In this document: positions 25,407-38,200 of the stretch, piece after piece
Position numbering within the stretch: the stretch's first letter is position 1
How the letters are laid out: each line of letters starts with the position of its first letter
Source of the DNA: Sphagnum magellanicum
Taxonomy: Eukaryota; Streptophyta; Sphagnopsida; Sphagnales; Sphagnaceae
Assembly: GCA_021904315.1 (NCBI GenBank)
Contig: CM038907.1
Coordinates: forward strand, 23,195,223 to 23,259,222
Reading direction: 5' to 3'
Length of the DNA: 64,000 nucleotides
Translations under genes and position numbers: made by a program
The notes under the pieces: model-generated
What the model saw: the letters and a program-made list of their open reading frames with translations, nothing else
What the model was told of the DNA's origin: nothing
Database searches by the model: none

Positions 25407-28400
25407 TCATTGATCCCGCAAGGATTTGAATGGAATGTCAAGCCGGGTAGCTTGGCTTTGCAGAAGCTCCTCATACTGTGTACACACCTGCACCCCAATG
25501 GTATATCATTATGTTTGGGGCTGTGCATTGAATGCAAGTTGTGGGCTTTAAGTGATCAGGTGAAGAGCCACAAAAGAAAGCAGAATATGTAGGGATCTGA
25601 GACCATACTGTGGAGAGTTGCTGGTACTCTGATTTCAGATCTTCTAGGTCCTCAAAATATGCAGGATCAAAAGCTTCTAGCTCTGCTTTCAAGCGGTCAT
25701 TCTCTGCTTGTACGAATGCAAGATCGAGTCTTAACTTGTCATCTGGTGAATGCCCCATAGTGTCACTGAAATGTTGCTTATTTTGAGTGTCTTTGTTGGC
25801 AACAAACAGTTGCTCCAGGACCCTTGCTTGTGCACTATCTGCTGCTTCTTTGACAGTGAGCTGCCCATGTACAAAGGAAAGCTCATTCTCCTGTATTTCT
25901 AACTGGGTCTTCAAATCACTTATGGTATGCAATTTGGCAGCCAACTCATTTTGTAGTTGTGCTATCTCCTGTGCCTGCAACTCCATTTCAGAAGGTAGTT
26001 TTCCTGACTTGCCCTCATTGTGTTCATTGGATGAACATGCCTTGAGGGGTGAGAACAAAGTGGGTTTCTCTTTTGTTGCCTCATGCAGCTGCAAGAAGAT
26101 CATGGACATATCAGATGTATGCAGGCACATGGACAGCTTCCCAGCATGGTTTGCCCTGTTTCACTTATTGAGTCAAATGCTTATACAGAATGTGTGTACA
26201 ATCACTAGCGAGAGATATGGGTTCATCAATTCTATCACAATTGGTTACCGTTCATGTCAAGGAATGAGAGTGAGATAATGGACCTTTCGCTGTAGGAATA
26301 TGTAAGATTCTTCTGTTTCCTTGAGGGCATGTATTAGACCTATGTTTGCTTGAGTTGTCCTTTCCAAGTCCTTCTTCAGATCTGTGCATTTCAGGAGATG
26401 TAACAAATTCTTTTGTAAACATAATTGCAGGAATATTATGCTCACTATTAAACTATACCTTGAATGATCTTAAAGATTTTGCCAAACATTGAAAGGTTGA
26501 AATTCACATATTTGGCTAAAGAAGGTGCACCTGCAATGATCTCATGTGGTGAATGACTGGGTTGACAACACTTTTCCTTCCCAAGTTGGCACTGAAGCTC
26601 TTCCACCTTGCTGCGAAGACTTCTGTTTTGCTCCATATGCTGGATGGTGTTGTGACAAGCGTGCTTCAAATGTTCAATCTCAACTCTTTGCTTCTCCACC
26701 ACTCTTAGCAGGGATTCTACCAACCCTTCCAACTCTTTCTCCCTTGAGACTGTGCCTGCCTTCAGCCCTTTATTCACAGAGTCTCTCATTAAGCACAATG
26801 CATTTGGCTCTGCAACCAGTAGCTTCCTGCCAGCAAAGGCATGTGGAGGAGTGGCATCTGGGATGAAATAATCACAGGTGTGTTTCTTGTGCGAATGGTC
26901 CTGTAACTGTGCTCCAAAGAGAATATTGAAGCGCTGTTCCAATTGTCCAAGCTTCCACAGAGCCTGATCACGCTCAAATTTGAGCTGAATTGTTGCCGAC
27001 TCATGTGCAGTAATTGCAGTATCCATCTCTGGTAATGAGAACCCATGCAGGTCACAGTCTGCGGAGTCTTTTCCCAATTCCCAACACATTTGTTTCAGCT
27101 TCATTACCTGACCATCCATCATTTTGTTACCATGCCAACATCAATGGTAAACAGAAGGTTGGTGTGCATCCAGTCAATAAATGAGATTCACATATTTCAA
27201 GTTAGAATGGAGTGCTGCCACTGACCAAGCACAGATTGCACTTCTCATCCTAGAATTATGGAAATAGCAACATCATTGCATGAGCAGCACCATCAAAAGC
27301 TAGTGAAATTCTACAGATGAATGTTCACCTCTTTTTCCAGTCTCTTGATCGTAGTCTGCTGGTCAACCATGACGCTGCTTTGCAGCCTGGTGTTATCACT
27401 TTCAACCTGATCTAGACTTTCCAGCAACTCTTTGATCTTCACACAATCAGCACTTGGACCATGTTCTTTGAAACCTGCAGCCTTACGCTTCTTGTCTGCT
27501 AAGCACCTTTTGCGGGCAGCTGCATCCTTGAGTTGCTGGATAATTCTCTCATTGTGCAGTTGAGTTTCTCCACTTTCCTTGAGTTCCTGTCTACATTGCA
27601 GGAGCTTTTTTTGCAAAGCATGTACTTTCCTTCCGAGAATCTCATGCGATTCCTTCAATTCCTTTTTCCCAATATCTGCATTGCTGAATCCACAGTTAAC
27701 ACCTGTGCCTGTTCTGGTGGTACAAAATTATGCACAAAGCATATAGGATTTTGTGAGCCCTAGCATCTACTAGTTGGGATTCCCAGTTTCATCGGAATAC
27801 ACTGAAAGAATTGACAGACGCTTGCTATAATGGCCTGCCCATGCAAAATAGAAGCACTAATGGCACTGACCTGCAGGTGAGTTGCCACAATTGTCATCAC
27901 AATGGCCGTCCCAGTCATGAGCATGGGTGTGAGTCAATATTGTCAACACTTCGTCTCTGTCTTTAACTTGATCAGAGTCTCGAGTTGGAGAAGTTACCAA
28001 CAGTTGAGGTATCTGCAACTCTCTCTCTCTCTCTTTTCTCCTGTATTTGGCAAGTTTTACAGCCATCTTGTGCCCAATTTCTCTTTCTCTGGCAACCTCT
28101 TCTCGCAGGGACTTCACCTGTCATTTCTTCCATCAACATATAGCTTAGATGCCCCCTTATCATCTGGCTACAAGTGCAAGATGTAAGCCTCAAATTGAAA
28201 TCTGTGGAGCTACCATTGATCTGCAGGATAGAGCCACCTGTATATCTTTGTTGCTATTATGCTATTCGTGTAGGAAAGGACCAACATATCTACCAAAATC
28301 TTGTATAATGTGTTATATCTGAGCACATCACTAACTTCTAAGAAGTCCATTTCATAGCAAGGTTGATTTCATGTTGACAAGGTGGCCGATGTGGACAACG

Positions 28401-30690
28401 AGATCATTCAGCAACTCATCAAATGAGATTCCAATCATGCTTCAAAGTTGATAGGGCCATACTCTATTGCTTGACATGACAATTTGTTGAGCAACTGGCA
28501 TTGACCATCAACAATGTGGCAGATGTCCAATGGTAAAGCATAGAAGAGTACCTCTTGGCTGTTGATAACATCAGTCAAGTTTAGTTGACTGGTTGTTTCC
28601 TTTGCATGTCTTAGCTGCTGGGAGAGGTTGGCAACTTGGACCTGCAGTTGGTTTGCTTGTGAACGGGCCTTTGCATATTCAGCAATGCTGATATCCCCTG
28701 CTTCCTTCCTGGTCAAGTTCTTCTGCTGAGCCTCCATCAGTCTTAGTTCTAGCAGCTTGTACTCTTCCCTTGCCTCCTTGAGCTTAACATCCTTGCTTCC
28801 TACTCCACACCAAGTCATGCCATATTTTTCAAGCCAGTTTCACCCTCTAATGTGTACACAGATGTTCAACGATTTTCGTTCTTACTGTTGTGATTGAACA
28901 ACAATATGTCCAGAATCTAGTACAGAATCTTGTGTTTTGCCCATTAGTTAAGTGGCTCAAGAGATTCAGTAATTCTGAAATACATGATAACCACCTCAAA
29001 TCCTGAAACTCAGCTTTGGAACCAAACATGCAATCACAGAGCTCTGACACATCACATACTTACCTCTTCAGAAGCTTGACATGTGAGAGGGTAAGAGCAA
29101 GAGGGGCAGGCCATGGCGGACCTTACTGAGTTGGCTCTGGAACTTCTCTGCTTCCAGGCGCCGTATATGCTCTTCCTTTGGCCTTTGAGTTTGCATTTCC
29201 TGTGATAATGGTGACTCAGTGAGTCCCTTGCAGTCTACCGGTGGTCTCTAGTTCTGACTTAAGTTATCAAAAGGCCCAGCTTCTTACAGTTGAAACATCA
29301 ACACCAACAAGTCTACCTTGAACAACCTTGAAAGAATAGAAGAGGACTGCAGGAACAGAATCATTTCTGCATGCCTTAAGCAAAACTGAACTGTACAAGC
29401 ACACACATGTGCAACATGCAAGACAACATGCAGATCTAGGAGTTTACAACCTCTTCAATCTGGGAGACATGGGCTTGGTGTTGCTGTCTTTCTTCTTCCA
29501 AATTGGCCTCCAATTCTTGGCTCCTTTTCCCCCAGGCCAAAGGCAGCAAATGAATCCATGTTAAGGCAGGGGTCAGAGATGATGGAGATCTCATGCTCTC
29601 AAATACCAACTTGATCTCAGAAGCTCAAACGTCTCAAGAGTCCAAGCAAGTTGTAGATGCCCATGCAAAGAAGATATATATCTATGAAATTGCAGAGAAA
29701 TCTCCACAATAACATGACATTGAGTGCAGTCATAATCTTATGAGAGTTGCTCACAGAATGTCAGACCATCACGAATGGCAATGACAAGTATCATGACTAG
29801 GTACCCACTGACTTCATCAGCTCCTGGCAGACGGTGTAGATAAGTATATAAACAAAGAAAAAAAAAACATTTAACTTACTGCTTCTTGTACACATCCATG
29901 TTTCTTTCCAGAGCTTTGATCTCTTGCTCATGCTGTGCTGTTAGGTCTTGGAGCTGATCATCAATCAACCTTGCCATTGACCTGATAAGAGTCCCTGTGA
30001 GCCCATTGTCATCTTTTTTGGGCTTCTTCCTTGCCAAAATCTACCCGATCCATGCCATAACCCCAGCAGCACCAGAACTGGTTTAAAGGGTATTGCCTGA
30101 GTATGTAATGATGCATGTGGAGCCTGCAGGGGGGAATCTGTTGCTCATGAAGAGTGGTCTGTGTACTACCTGCAATGACTGGTGCATATGCTCAATGCTG
30201 TGCTCTCCATGCACAGACAACACAGCATGCAGTGCCTCCAGTTGTGCTTGATTATGTGCTTGCTCCTGCAGTGCAGCCTGGTATGCTGCGGACACTGCAT
30301 TTTGCAGGCTCAAAATGGCCTCCTCTTTCTCCTTAACCACCATCTGTAGCCTCCGTATACTGGACTGTGCCACTGTTGCCACCTGCTGATCCAGACAAAC
30401 ATCTGCAACATGTTTGACCAAAGCAATGTAGACATGTCTAAAATTGGTGCATGCACTTGTTCACAAAGTGCTCACCATTTTCACATGCACAGTTCAGAAG
30501 TTTCTAACAATCATTTGGACATTTGCATGTGGAATGTGTACAATGGGTGTGTACATGCCTGGTGGACTGCCTTCGCCTCATCCTCATCCAAAGGATTTGC
30601 ATGTTTCTTGCCTTTTGGAGAAGAGTAGTCAGCCCTCAAAGAAGAGCCTCCAAGTTCAGCAGCACTTTCTTTTCCTTCATGTGCACTCAT
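25407..30690 (-). CDS. CEP290-like ciliary transition-zone coiled-coil protein (C-terminal third; 5' end uncertain)
   Basis: CEP290/NPHP6 bridges membrane and microtubules at the ciliary transition zone. Exons in transcript order: 30382-30170, 30040-29880, 29523-29451, 29199-29127, 28799-28552, 28117-27871, 27675-27329, 27107-26459, 26381-26284, 26088-25609 and 25475-25407, all in phase to a TGA. A tentative first exon is 30690-30568 (ATG, 41 codons), giving about 926 residues. The product is almost wholly heptad-rich coiled coil. Diagnostic matches to the CEP290 C-terminus are ELEGLVESLLRVVEKQRVEI (family: ELEKTIGLMKKVVEKVQREN) and, near the end, RLKAELEAFDPAYFEDLEDL (family: RLKKELENFDPSFFEEIEDL). 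The EEVAREREIGHKMAVKLAKY stretch resembles the family's EELIRWEEGKKWQAKIEGIR. Vertebrate CEP290 is about 2,480 residues, so roughly the first two thirds are missing here. The gene lies between UTP15 (convergent) and GT61 (divergent). Confidence 0.82.
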
Positions 30691-31694
30691 TGCAAGTTTC
30701 AGACCCTAGTTTTTTCACTTGGGGTTTGGTAAAGAAGCAAAATTGGTGTGCACGACCCACAATCTCCAGCATAACATATAGACAGCAGCAATAGCACCTT
30801 GCAAATGCTGCTCTCTTCCTCAATGGAAAGATACCCTTTGACACTTTGTATATTGTTGGTCCATCACAATTCCAATCCCTTGAGAGTGCAGGAGTGGCAT
30901 TGCCATCTGAGCATATCTCGCACTTCTGCCTCCATTCTTTTCATGATGATATTGCAATTTGACACCAGTGCCACCAGATTAGCAGGGTCTTGTTTCTGCT
31001 TCTACTTGAAAGCGGCAATGACCATGACCATTCCACCATGGCTCTTTGTGAACTAAATTGGAAGGATGCTGGCACCTGATTCATTTATGATGCTTCAAGA
31101 GAAGATGTGACTGCTCATCATGGACAACAAGGTTTTGAGGCATGATGTGAGGGAGGGTGGGGGTGTCACAAAAAGATGTGCGCCATTGTACAGGAAAACA
31201 AATGCTCAACAAATGCAGGACTTCCAGGCTGCACTCTCTGCTGGGGGATTGATTGAGCAAATTTCAATTGTCTGGAAAACCAGGAAATACAAGACGGTGG
31301 GCTTCACAAACATTTGCAAACTGGAATTTAGCCAAAGAGAAGAAGAAGAAGTCCTCTACTAATAACAGTTGCAACCAATCTTATACCGGAAGCTGCACTG
31401 GAGATCACAATTTCTCCGATTTCACATGCCTAGAACTCGAAGGTCATGGGCAGTAGTAGTAGTAGGCTTGATAAGATCTCTGTGAGGAGGAACATGATGC
31501 CTGCGCGGATGTTGAATTGCAGCCTGCAGCAGGACTAGTACTCGTAGAGAATCAGGTGGCAAGTGCTGCTGTAACTAACTCAATAGTAGTCGCAGAGAAT
31601 CAGGTGGCAAGTGCCGACGTGGGAAGAAACCTAACCGAACGAGACGAAGAGACGTCGTCCACCAAAATGGCATGCACAATTTTGGAGTCAAACG

Positions 31695-31709
31695 ACTCTC
31701 CTCCTCCTC

Positions 31710-31747
<38 letters not shown>
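31695..31747. repeat. (CTC)n-(CT)n microsatellite
   Basis: A CTC run followed by an uninterrupted CT run on the + strand, in the spacer upstream of GT61. Pyrimidine-rich runs of this kind are common in plant 5' flanks; no specific role can be shown. Confidence 0.85.
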
Positions 31748-31750
<3 letters not shown>

Positions 31751-32960
31751 CATGGAACAGCTGAAAAAAATCGACCTTTGCACACAAAACATGAGGAGAA
31801 GACGATGCACTGCGCTGAAGGTGACGGACGTTGGCATCAAGACAAGATATAGAACCAATTGCAAGAGCTCAGTCAGTCAGCATCATGTCGTGGACGCTTT
31901 CGACTCTCCGCAACCAGCTGATTTCTTTCTTTGTGCTTGTGACAAAATGACAAAGTCGTCCTGATCTGACTATATTTTCTAGTTGTTTGCCTCTCGCAAA
32001 AATTGGCAAAAGTCCCGAGCTTTTAGAAACAGCAAGATCGGGACACGATTCAGAAAACATGTTAGGGCGAAAAGAAAGAAAGAATGAAAGGAATAACAAA
32101 AAGTGCTGCTGCTGATCATCAAATTCTGGACAAGAAGCACTCTCTCGTGAGTGCATCCATCAGGTGCAGAGAGTAGGAATAATATGCGCAGAAAAAACTG
32201 TTCAAAAAATTTTCATAAGAAAATTCCAAGCACCCTTTTCTATATTAAAAAGAAATCACATGTTATTGGAATTTTTATTTAATTTTATGTTTTTTTGCTA
32301 CTAATAAGTTGCAACCCATAATATTTTCTTGCATGTCTTTGAAAAGAAAAGAATTTGGAAAGTATGTAAGTAAGCAAGTAAGCAAGCAACTAACTTCCCT
32401 TGGAAGGCATATTAAGAAGAAGAAGAACAAGAAGATGCTGAACAAGAAGATGCTGTTGTTGTTTGCTCAAGTAGTAAGTAGGTATACACCATTGAAGGCG
32501 GGGATTGGATGTACAACTGATTTTGGGCACCCTTTTTGGTTTGTTGTTGTTGTTGTTGATTGGAGAAGATGGGAGTCTGAGGGTAAAGGTGGTGGTGGGT
32601 GGTGGTGGTGGTGGGTGGTCCAGTGTTGTTGTTGTTGTTGTTGTTGACAAAGGCAACAAGACAAAGAATGTTCATCATCATGGTGTGTGATGTATATGAA
32701 TATATTTCAGTTATGATGATTTTCTTTCTTTCATTTGATTGCTTCATTTGTTGTTGCACATGGGGTGGTGGGGAGAGGGTTAGGTACACCTGCTGCTCCT
32801 CATTCAGTAGCTTTACTCAATTCTCTTTACCAACTAACTCAATTGTGACTGTTTCTTGCTTCTGAAACAGTTTTCTCTGTGTTCCCCCTTCTTTGTACTT
32901 TTGCCTCTGTGCTCAACAAAAGACTCTTAAGTCCTTTGGTGGCTGGTAATACCAAACATA

Positions 32961-32995
32961 GAGAGAGAGAGAGAGAGAAAGAAAAGAGAGAGAGT
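32961..32995. repeat. (AG)n microsatellite
   Basis: An AG/GA run about 480 bp before the GT61 start codon, probably in its leader or promoter. GAGA-type elements are known in plant promoters, but function here is unproven. Confidence 0.75.
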
Positions 32996-33468
32996 TTGTT
33001 TCATTTGTTTCATATTCAAGTGTGATTGTCTTTAGCTATCTCTTTGCTTTTTGTCATGGATTCTCTTTTTAGTTTTGCATCTTTGACTCAGCTGTCTACC
33101 ACACCCACAAGGCCAAGACCATCTTGTTGTCTGCTGCTGGTGTGGAATGTGGGAATATTGCATCTCCTGAGCTCCGATCACCGTGACTGTGTGGAGAATA
33201 GATACCATTTGTGGTGTCTTTTTGTTGTTTCACAATATTGTGGTTGTAGAGCAGCTGTACAAGAAGAGGTGGATGACAGCATGGGAATCTCATGCAGGGT
33301 CTGGTGGTGGTGATGGGGAGTATTATTGTGGGAGGAGGGGTAGGATTTGGATGTGGAGGAACAAGAACAAAGACAACAAATTTGAGTTGAGTTTCAAACA
33401 AGTCATGGGAGGAGGGAATGTACCTGCAGGATGTTGGAGTTGAGTAACAGATCAGGTGGAGTAGTAGC

Positions 33469-35233
33469 ATGAAGACAAGAGAAGTTGGAGGGTGTAGTAG
33501 AGGAGGAAGGAAGAGGAAAATTTCTTGGCGAGGTGTGACATGGGAAAGGGCAGCTTGCCTCCATGCACTCAGGGTGGGAATTACTCTGCTTGCTTTCTTT
33601 GGAGCCTTGACACTTCTCAACCTTCATTCTCGCTTCAATTTTGTAAAACTAGGTCTGCTTTTTCTCTCTTTCTGTTCTGAATTTATGTAATATCAGCGAG
33701 CTTTTTAGATCTGTGAAATGTGTTATTGATTTGTCAAAGCTCAGTGTGAGATTAGATAGAAAGCGTAGCTGGGATGGCATGAATATCACTCCTAGGACTC
33801 TCTTTGTGCAAGCCTCATGTCCATGAGAACAAGTTTTGACTGTGCCTCTATCATGCCTGCCTTTGCAGTTGCTCTTCTTGAGCCAATCTAGTAGCAAGCA
33901 GAGCCAGATAGTACCACATAGGAGAACTCTATGGTGTATGCAGGAGGAGATGAAACCACATTGGCCAATTTGCTAAATCTTGCAAAATTTTGGTGAAACA
34001 GAGGAACTTGCAGAGAAAAAATATTCCAAGGAGGGCTTGGAGAGAAGGCTTGCAGGTGAAGTGTTTGAGTGTGACCGGTCACAATTCCGCACAGATGTGT
34101 GCAATATGCGTGGTGACATTCGCTTGAACAGCATCAACCATTCTTTTGTACTCTATGCTGTTGATGGCAGGACTCCCTTGGGAGAGGAGAAGGTAAAACC
34201 TTACACCCGCAAGTGGGAGAAGAGCTGCATGGACACTGTGCATGAGGTCACCTTGCAAAGTGTGCCATCATCATCCTTGACAAGTGCCATTAAATGTGAT
34301 GTGCAACATACTGTGCCAGGTGTGGTGTTCAGCACGGGAGGCTACACTGGCAACCTGTACCATGAGTTTCACGATGGCCTCATTCCACTTTTCATCACAA
34401 CTCAACACCTGAAGCGTGAGGTGGTGTTCTTGATCTCAGAGCTTCATGAGTGGTGGATTGCTAAGTACAATAACGTCATACAAGAAATGACAAATTACCC
34501 ACTCATTGACTTTGAGAAAGAATCCCAGGTGCATTGCTTTCCAGAACTCACAGTAGGGCTGCACATTCATGGAGAACAGAGCATTGATCCCATGTTGATG
34601 CCTGATCATAAGACCATTTGGGATTTCCAAGCACTGCTTAGCCATGCCTACAAATTACCATCATCACCTGAGGAAGAAAAGAAGCAGAGCTCGAAGGCCT
34701 CCTCCTACCATGCCAAGGTGATGCCCCAACTCACCATACTCGTGCGCCAAGGGACACGGGTGTTGTTGAACATAGGGAAAATTGTACAGGTGGCACAGAA
34801 GGTCGGTTTCAGAGTGAAGCTCTTGAAACCTCATCGTACCACAGAGCTGCAGAAAGTTTTTTGGCTGCTGCACAAGAGTGATGTCCTGATGGGTGTACAT
34901 GGTGCAGCCCTGACCCATTTCCTGTTCATGCGACCTGGATCCGTGTTCATCCAGATCATCCCAATTGGCACCGATTGGGCTGCATTCACATACTATGGTG
35001 AACCCGCAACAAAACTCGGGCTCCAGTATCTGCCTTACGAAATTGAAGCAGCAGAAAGCTCTCTCAGTGATAAATACAACTCAACAGACCCAATCCTTAC
35101 AGATCCAGCCACTGTTGTTAACAAAGGGTGGTGGGAGATGAAGAAGATATATCTGCAAGCACAAGATGTGCGGCCATCTCTGTTGCGCATGCACAAACTT
35201 TTACACAAGGCCAAGAGCTTGATAAGGCCTTAA
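33469..35233 (+). CDS. GT61-family glycosyltransferase (xylosyl/arabinosyl/GlcNAc-transferase-like, Golgi)
   Basis: A type II Golgi enzyme of family GT61, whose plant members add xylose or arabinose to xylan, mucilage polysaccharides or N-glycans. Two exons: 33469-33652 and 34002-35233, 471 residues. An alternative acceptor 12 bp downstream (34014) keeps the frame. The N-terminus has a basic cytosolic tail (RGGRKRK, residues 12-17) and one membrane anchor (about residues 34-52). The lumenal domain begins with DVCNMRGDIRL, the usual GT61 entry motif. It continues with FSTGGYTGNLYHEFHDGLIP and the signature LMGVHGAALTH (about residues 357-367) followed by FMRPGSVFIQIIPIG. The WEMKKIYLQAQDVR stretch near the end is also typical. 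Both catalytic-domain halves are present and no defect is seen. The exact donor/acceptor sugar cannot be deduced from sequence. Divergent from the CEP290-type gene. Confidence 0.93.
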
Positions 35234-38200
35234 TTAAAAAGGGTAAGGTCTTAAGGTGAATCAATTTTCAGTCACACCTGAATAAACTCAAATCATGCTT
35301 GTTATATCATCAAAGGGGGGTGGTCACATTGATCAAATCGTGGGAGTAAGGAAAAAAATTTCCCGAAGTTCCCAGTAATATATACAATCAGGGGTTCTCA
35401 AAGAGCTAACTTAAAATCAAGTGACTTGTGTAAATCTATTACATGAACATAACATTTGTTCCCTGTGGCTGTTTGAAGAGTGACACAATTCAAGGGACCT
35501 TTGTTCTTCTTAGTAGGCTAGATCATTGTAGGATACACATTGTATCCGGTTATATATCCACTTGGCTTGCCAATGAGATTGATGATTGAAGGTTGCGACT
35601 TTTGTCCTCTTCTCCTTCACCTTCCAACTTCCAGTTGTCATGGTTGCAACTTACGTAGGTGGGGTGTTGTTGTTGTTGGTTCACTCTGGTCGAAAATTGA
35701 AGGCTGATCCCTAGAGCCCGTGTTGTTTGTGTTAAGGTGAGAATGGAGATCACAGATGGTTTAAAGTGTCAGAGCAACAACAACAGAATGTTGTTGTTGT
35801 CCCCCGAGTGCAATCATCTCATCTTCATTAAGGTTCTAAAACTTTCCCCCAAAATTCTCTTCAAAATCTCTAAGAAACACAACTTTCTAGAAAAACCCAA
35901 TTGTAATAAAAGAATCATAAGCTATTCTTTAATAAAAATTCATTTAAACCATCAAACATGATCAAATTCTATGTACTAATCCTCTTATTGCAAATTTCTT
36001 TTCAATTTACTCAACAAATACGTATACACAAAACCTTAACCTTTCAAAGCTTTCGTGTTTTGACCAATGTGCTAAAAGTTGCCAAAAATCAAGTGGTTCA
36101 ACAAACATATTAAATCTAAATTTTTTTTAAAAAATCCACCAATGACATAAAAAGCAACATGAATCAAGCTATTCAACAAACATAAACTCTAGCCATCAAT
36201 TTTCAAGCATGATCAAACTTGAGTACTCCCTAATCCTCTTCTTATAGCTTTGCAATCAACAAGTTTAAATCTTTGAACTTAACATAAATCTAAAATTGAA
36301 CAATTTGCATGAAACGGTTTAAAAAAACCAAAATTAGTTTGTTTAGCAAACATAAACTCAATTTTAATCTAGCTTACATCTAAAAAGACCAATTAGTCCA
36401 TATTAATATTTTATAAATAAATCCATGTGGATAGAATTTAGACCGATACATAGAATGCATTTAAACAATCCCAAATTAGGTAATTAATATTCATGTAAAA
36501 GAAAATAGTTTAATAAAAAAAGAAATATGAATTCATCCTTATTAGATCAACTTTAACATAGAACAATAATCAAATGATGCACATATTTAATCTTAAAATT
36601 TTAAGTGTTCTAATCGCCTTTTATATAAATTCCTAAACCCTACAATATATGTAAACCCTTGTAAAAAAAAAAAAATTTAATTCACAAGTAGTGTGCAACA
36701 TAAGGAATCACAAATATGGTTTGGTAAAATATTTGAATTATTTCAGAATTAATATTTTATGCCAAATGGGGGAGTTTTTAATGTGTGTAACCTCCAATGC
36801 AATAGTACATAAAAAATTTGTAAATGGGCTCACCATAATTGTAATTTGTAATGATGAGTCCATTTGTTAATTTTCAAAATTGATGAATGTTACAAGCAAT
36901 TCAAAATATGGGTTTCCAAACCATTTCAAGATGGCATAAAAGTTTCCTTGAAAAAACTTTTAAGAGTGCCAAAATTGAACCAAAATGGTGAAGTCCTTTA
37001 TGATATGACTTTTGTGAATTTTGTATAACTTTCTTCACAAACATTGTACTTTGATATGTATTATATGGAAACCATTACTTACTTTTTGGAAAAAGAAAAA
37101 ATTAAACCGCAAACATGGGTTTCTAACAATGTGACATTTACGGCACTCTAAAAATACATTATAGAAAGTACTATTAGGGGCTTTACCATGTTGTTTTTAA
37201 TGCTCTCTAGCTTGCAAATACAACTATGGTGCAATCTTGATAGTCATGTGTGTATTGGTGAGCTTTGAGGTAAACATGGAATAATTTTGAAGGTTCCATG
37301 TATGGTCCACCAAGCTAAGATGAATGCCTTAAATTAGAATTTAACATGGGTTCAAGATTGTTGCTTGAGACAAAAGAAGGTATCTACAAGCTCAAGTGGA
37401 CAATTTAATATGCAATAAGTTTTGTTCCTTCCTTGTCCATTGGTTATAAGAAGTCCAAGGAGCTTTTGGTGCTTGTTGGAGGTTCACTTGTGAAATGAAT
37501 AAGCATTTGAAAGAATTGTTGTATAACATAGTTTGCCCCATGTGGCATTGGGATGTATTCATAGTTTTATGAGGCAAGGGTGCCAAAATACAAATCCTTT
37601 TCCAAAGACTGCATGTAACATGTGGTATTCATGTGTTGGTCTATTAATCTTATTTTTGTATTTTTCACAGCTAGTTAACAATTGTGTTTTAAATTTGATT
37701 TTTTTTTAATTACACCTTGATCATACATAATATATGCATTCATTTTTATTGTGCATTTATGCTTTTCATCATATAAAAATGATTTTTTTTTGTTAAAAAC
37801 ACATTTTCAAAGACTAAAAACTTTATGAACCAAAGGTGTTCAAATGTGTTGTAAAAATGAACTTCACCAATCTCAACTCTTTCACCCTTTTAACCATCAA
37901 TATTAAAATTTTCACCAATTTTGAAAACAAATGGTGCACATTTCCAAAAAAAATTTGAAAAAAAACAAACATTGACCACCTCATAGTTTTGAGTGTTTCA
38001 TCAATAATGAAACATCATCGATTTGTATCAAATTGAAACTTGTTAAGAGCCTATTTTTCAAAAAAGAATAATAATCTAAATTATTGTGTTCCCCTTGTGA
38101 TTTTTCAAAGATAAAATATTATAAATTTAAATAATGTCCACCTTTTTAAGTGGCTCCTAAAATTGTGAATGTACCCATTGAGGCTTTATAAAAGTAACAA

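Larger units (their letters stand above)
30691..33468. other. Divergent spacer between the CEP290-type gene and GT61
   Basis: It should contain the start region of the minus-strand gene and the promoter/leader of GT61. It has a CT microsatellite (31695-31747), GTT/GGT-rich runs (32545-32645) and an AG run (32961-32995). The minus strand of about 30931-31025 translates to a coiled-coil-like stretch including SNCNIIMKRMEAEVRDMLR, but without convincing splice sites. Apparent long frames at 32309-32865 and 33096-33620 are low-complexity shadows. Confidence 0.5.

Noticed and set aside
25787-26278. 163-codon open frame on the plus strand
   Set aside because: Antisense of the CEP290-type exon 26088-25609; its Cys/Ser-rich content is the complement of coiled-coil codons.
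32309-32865. Several overlapping open frames on both strands around 32.3-32.9 kb
   Set aside because: They are translations of GTT, GGT and AAG microsatellite-like runs (poly-V/G/C or poly-N/T/H) and lack coding character.
33096-33620. 174-codon open frame on the minus strand
   Set aside because: Antisense of the GT61 leader and first exon, Pro/His/Thr-biased from complementary GT-rich tracts, no family similarity.
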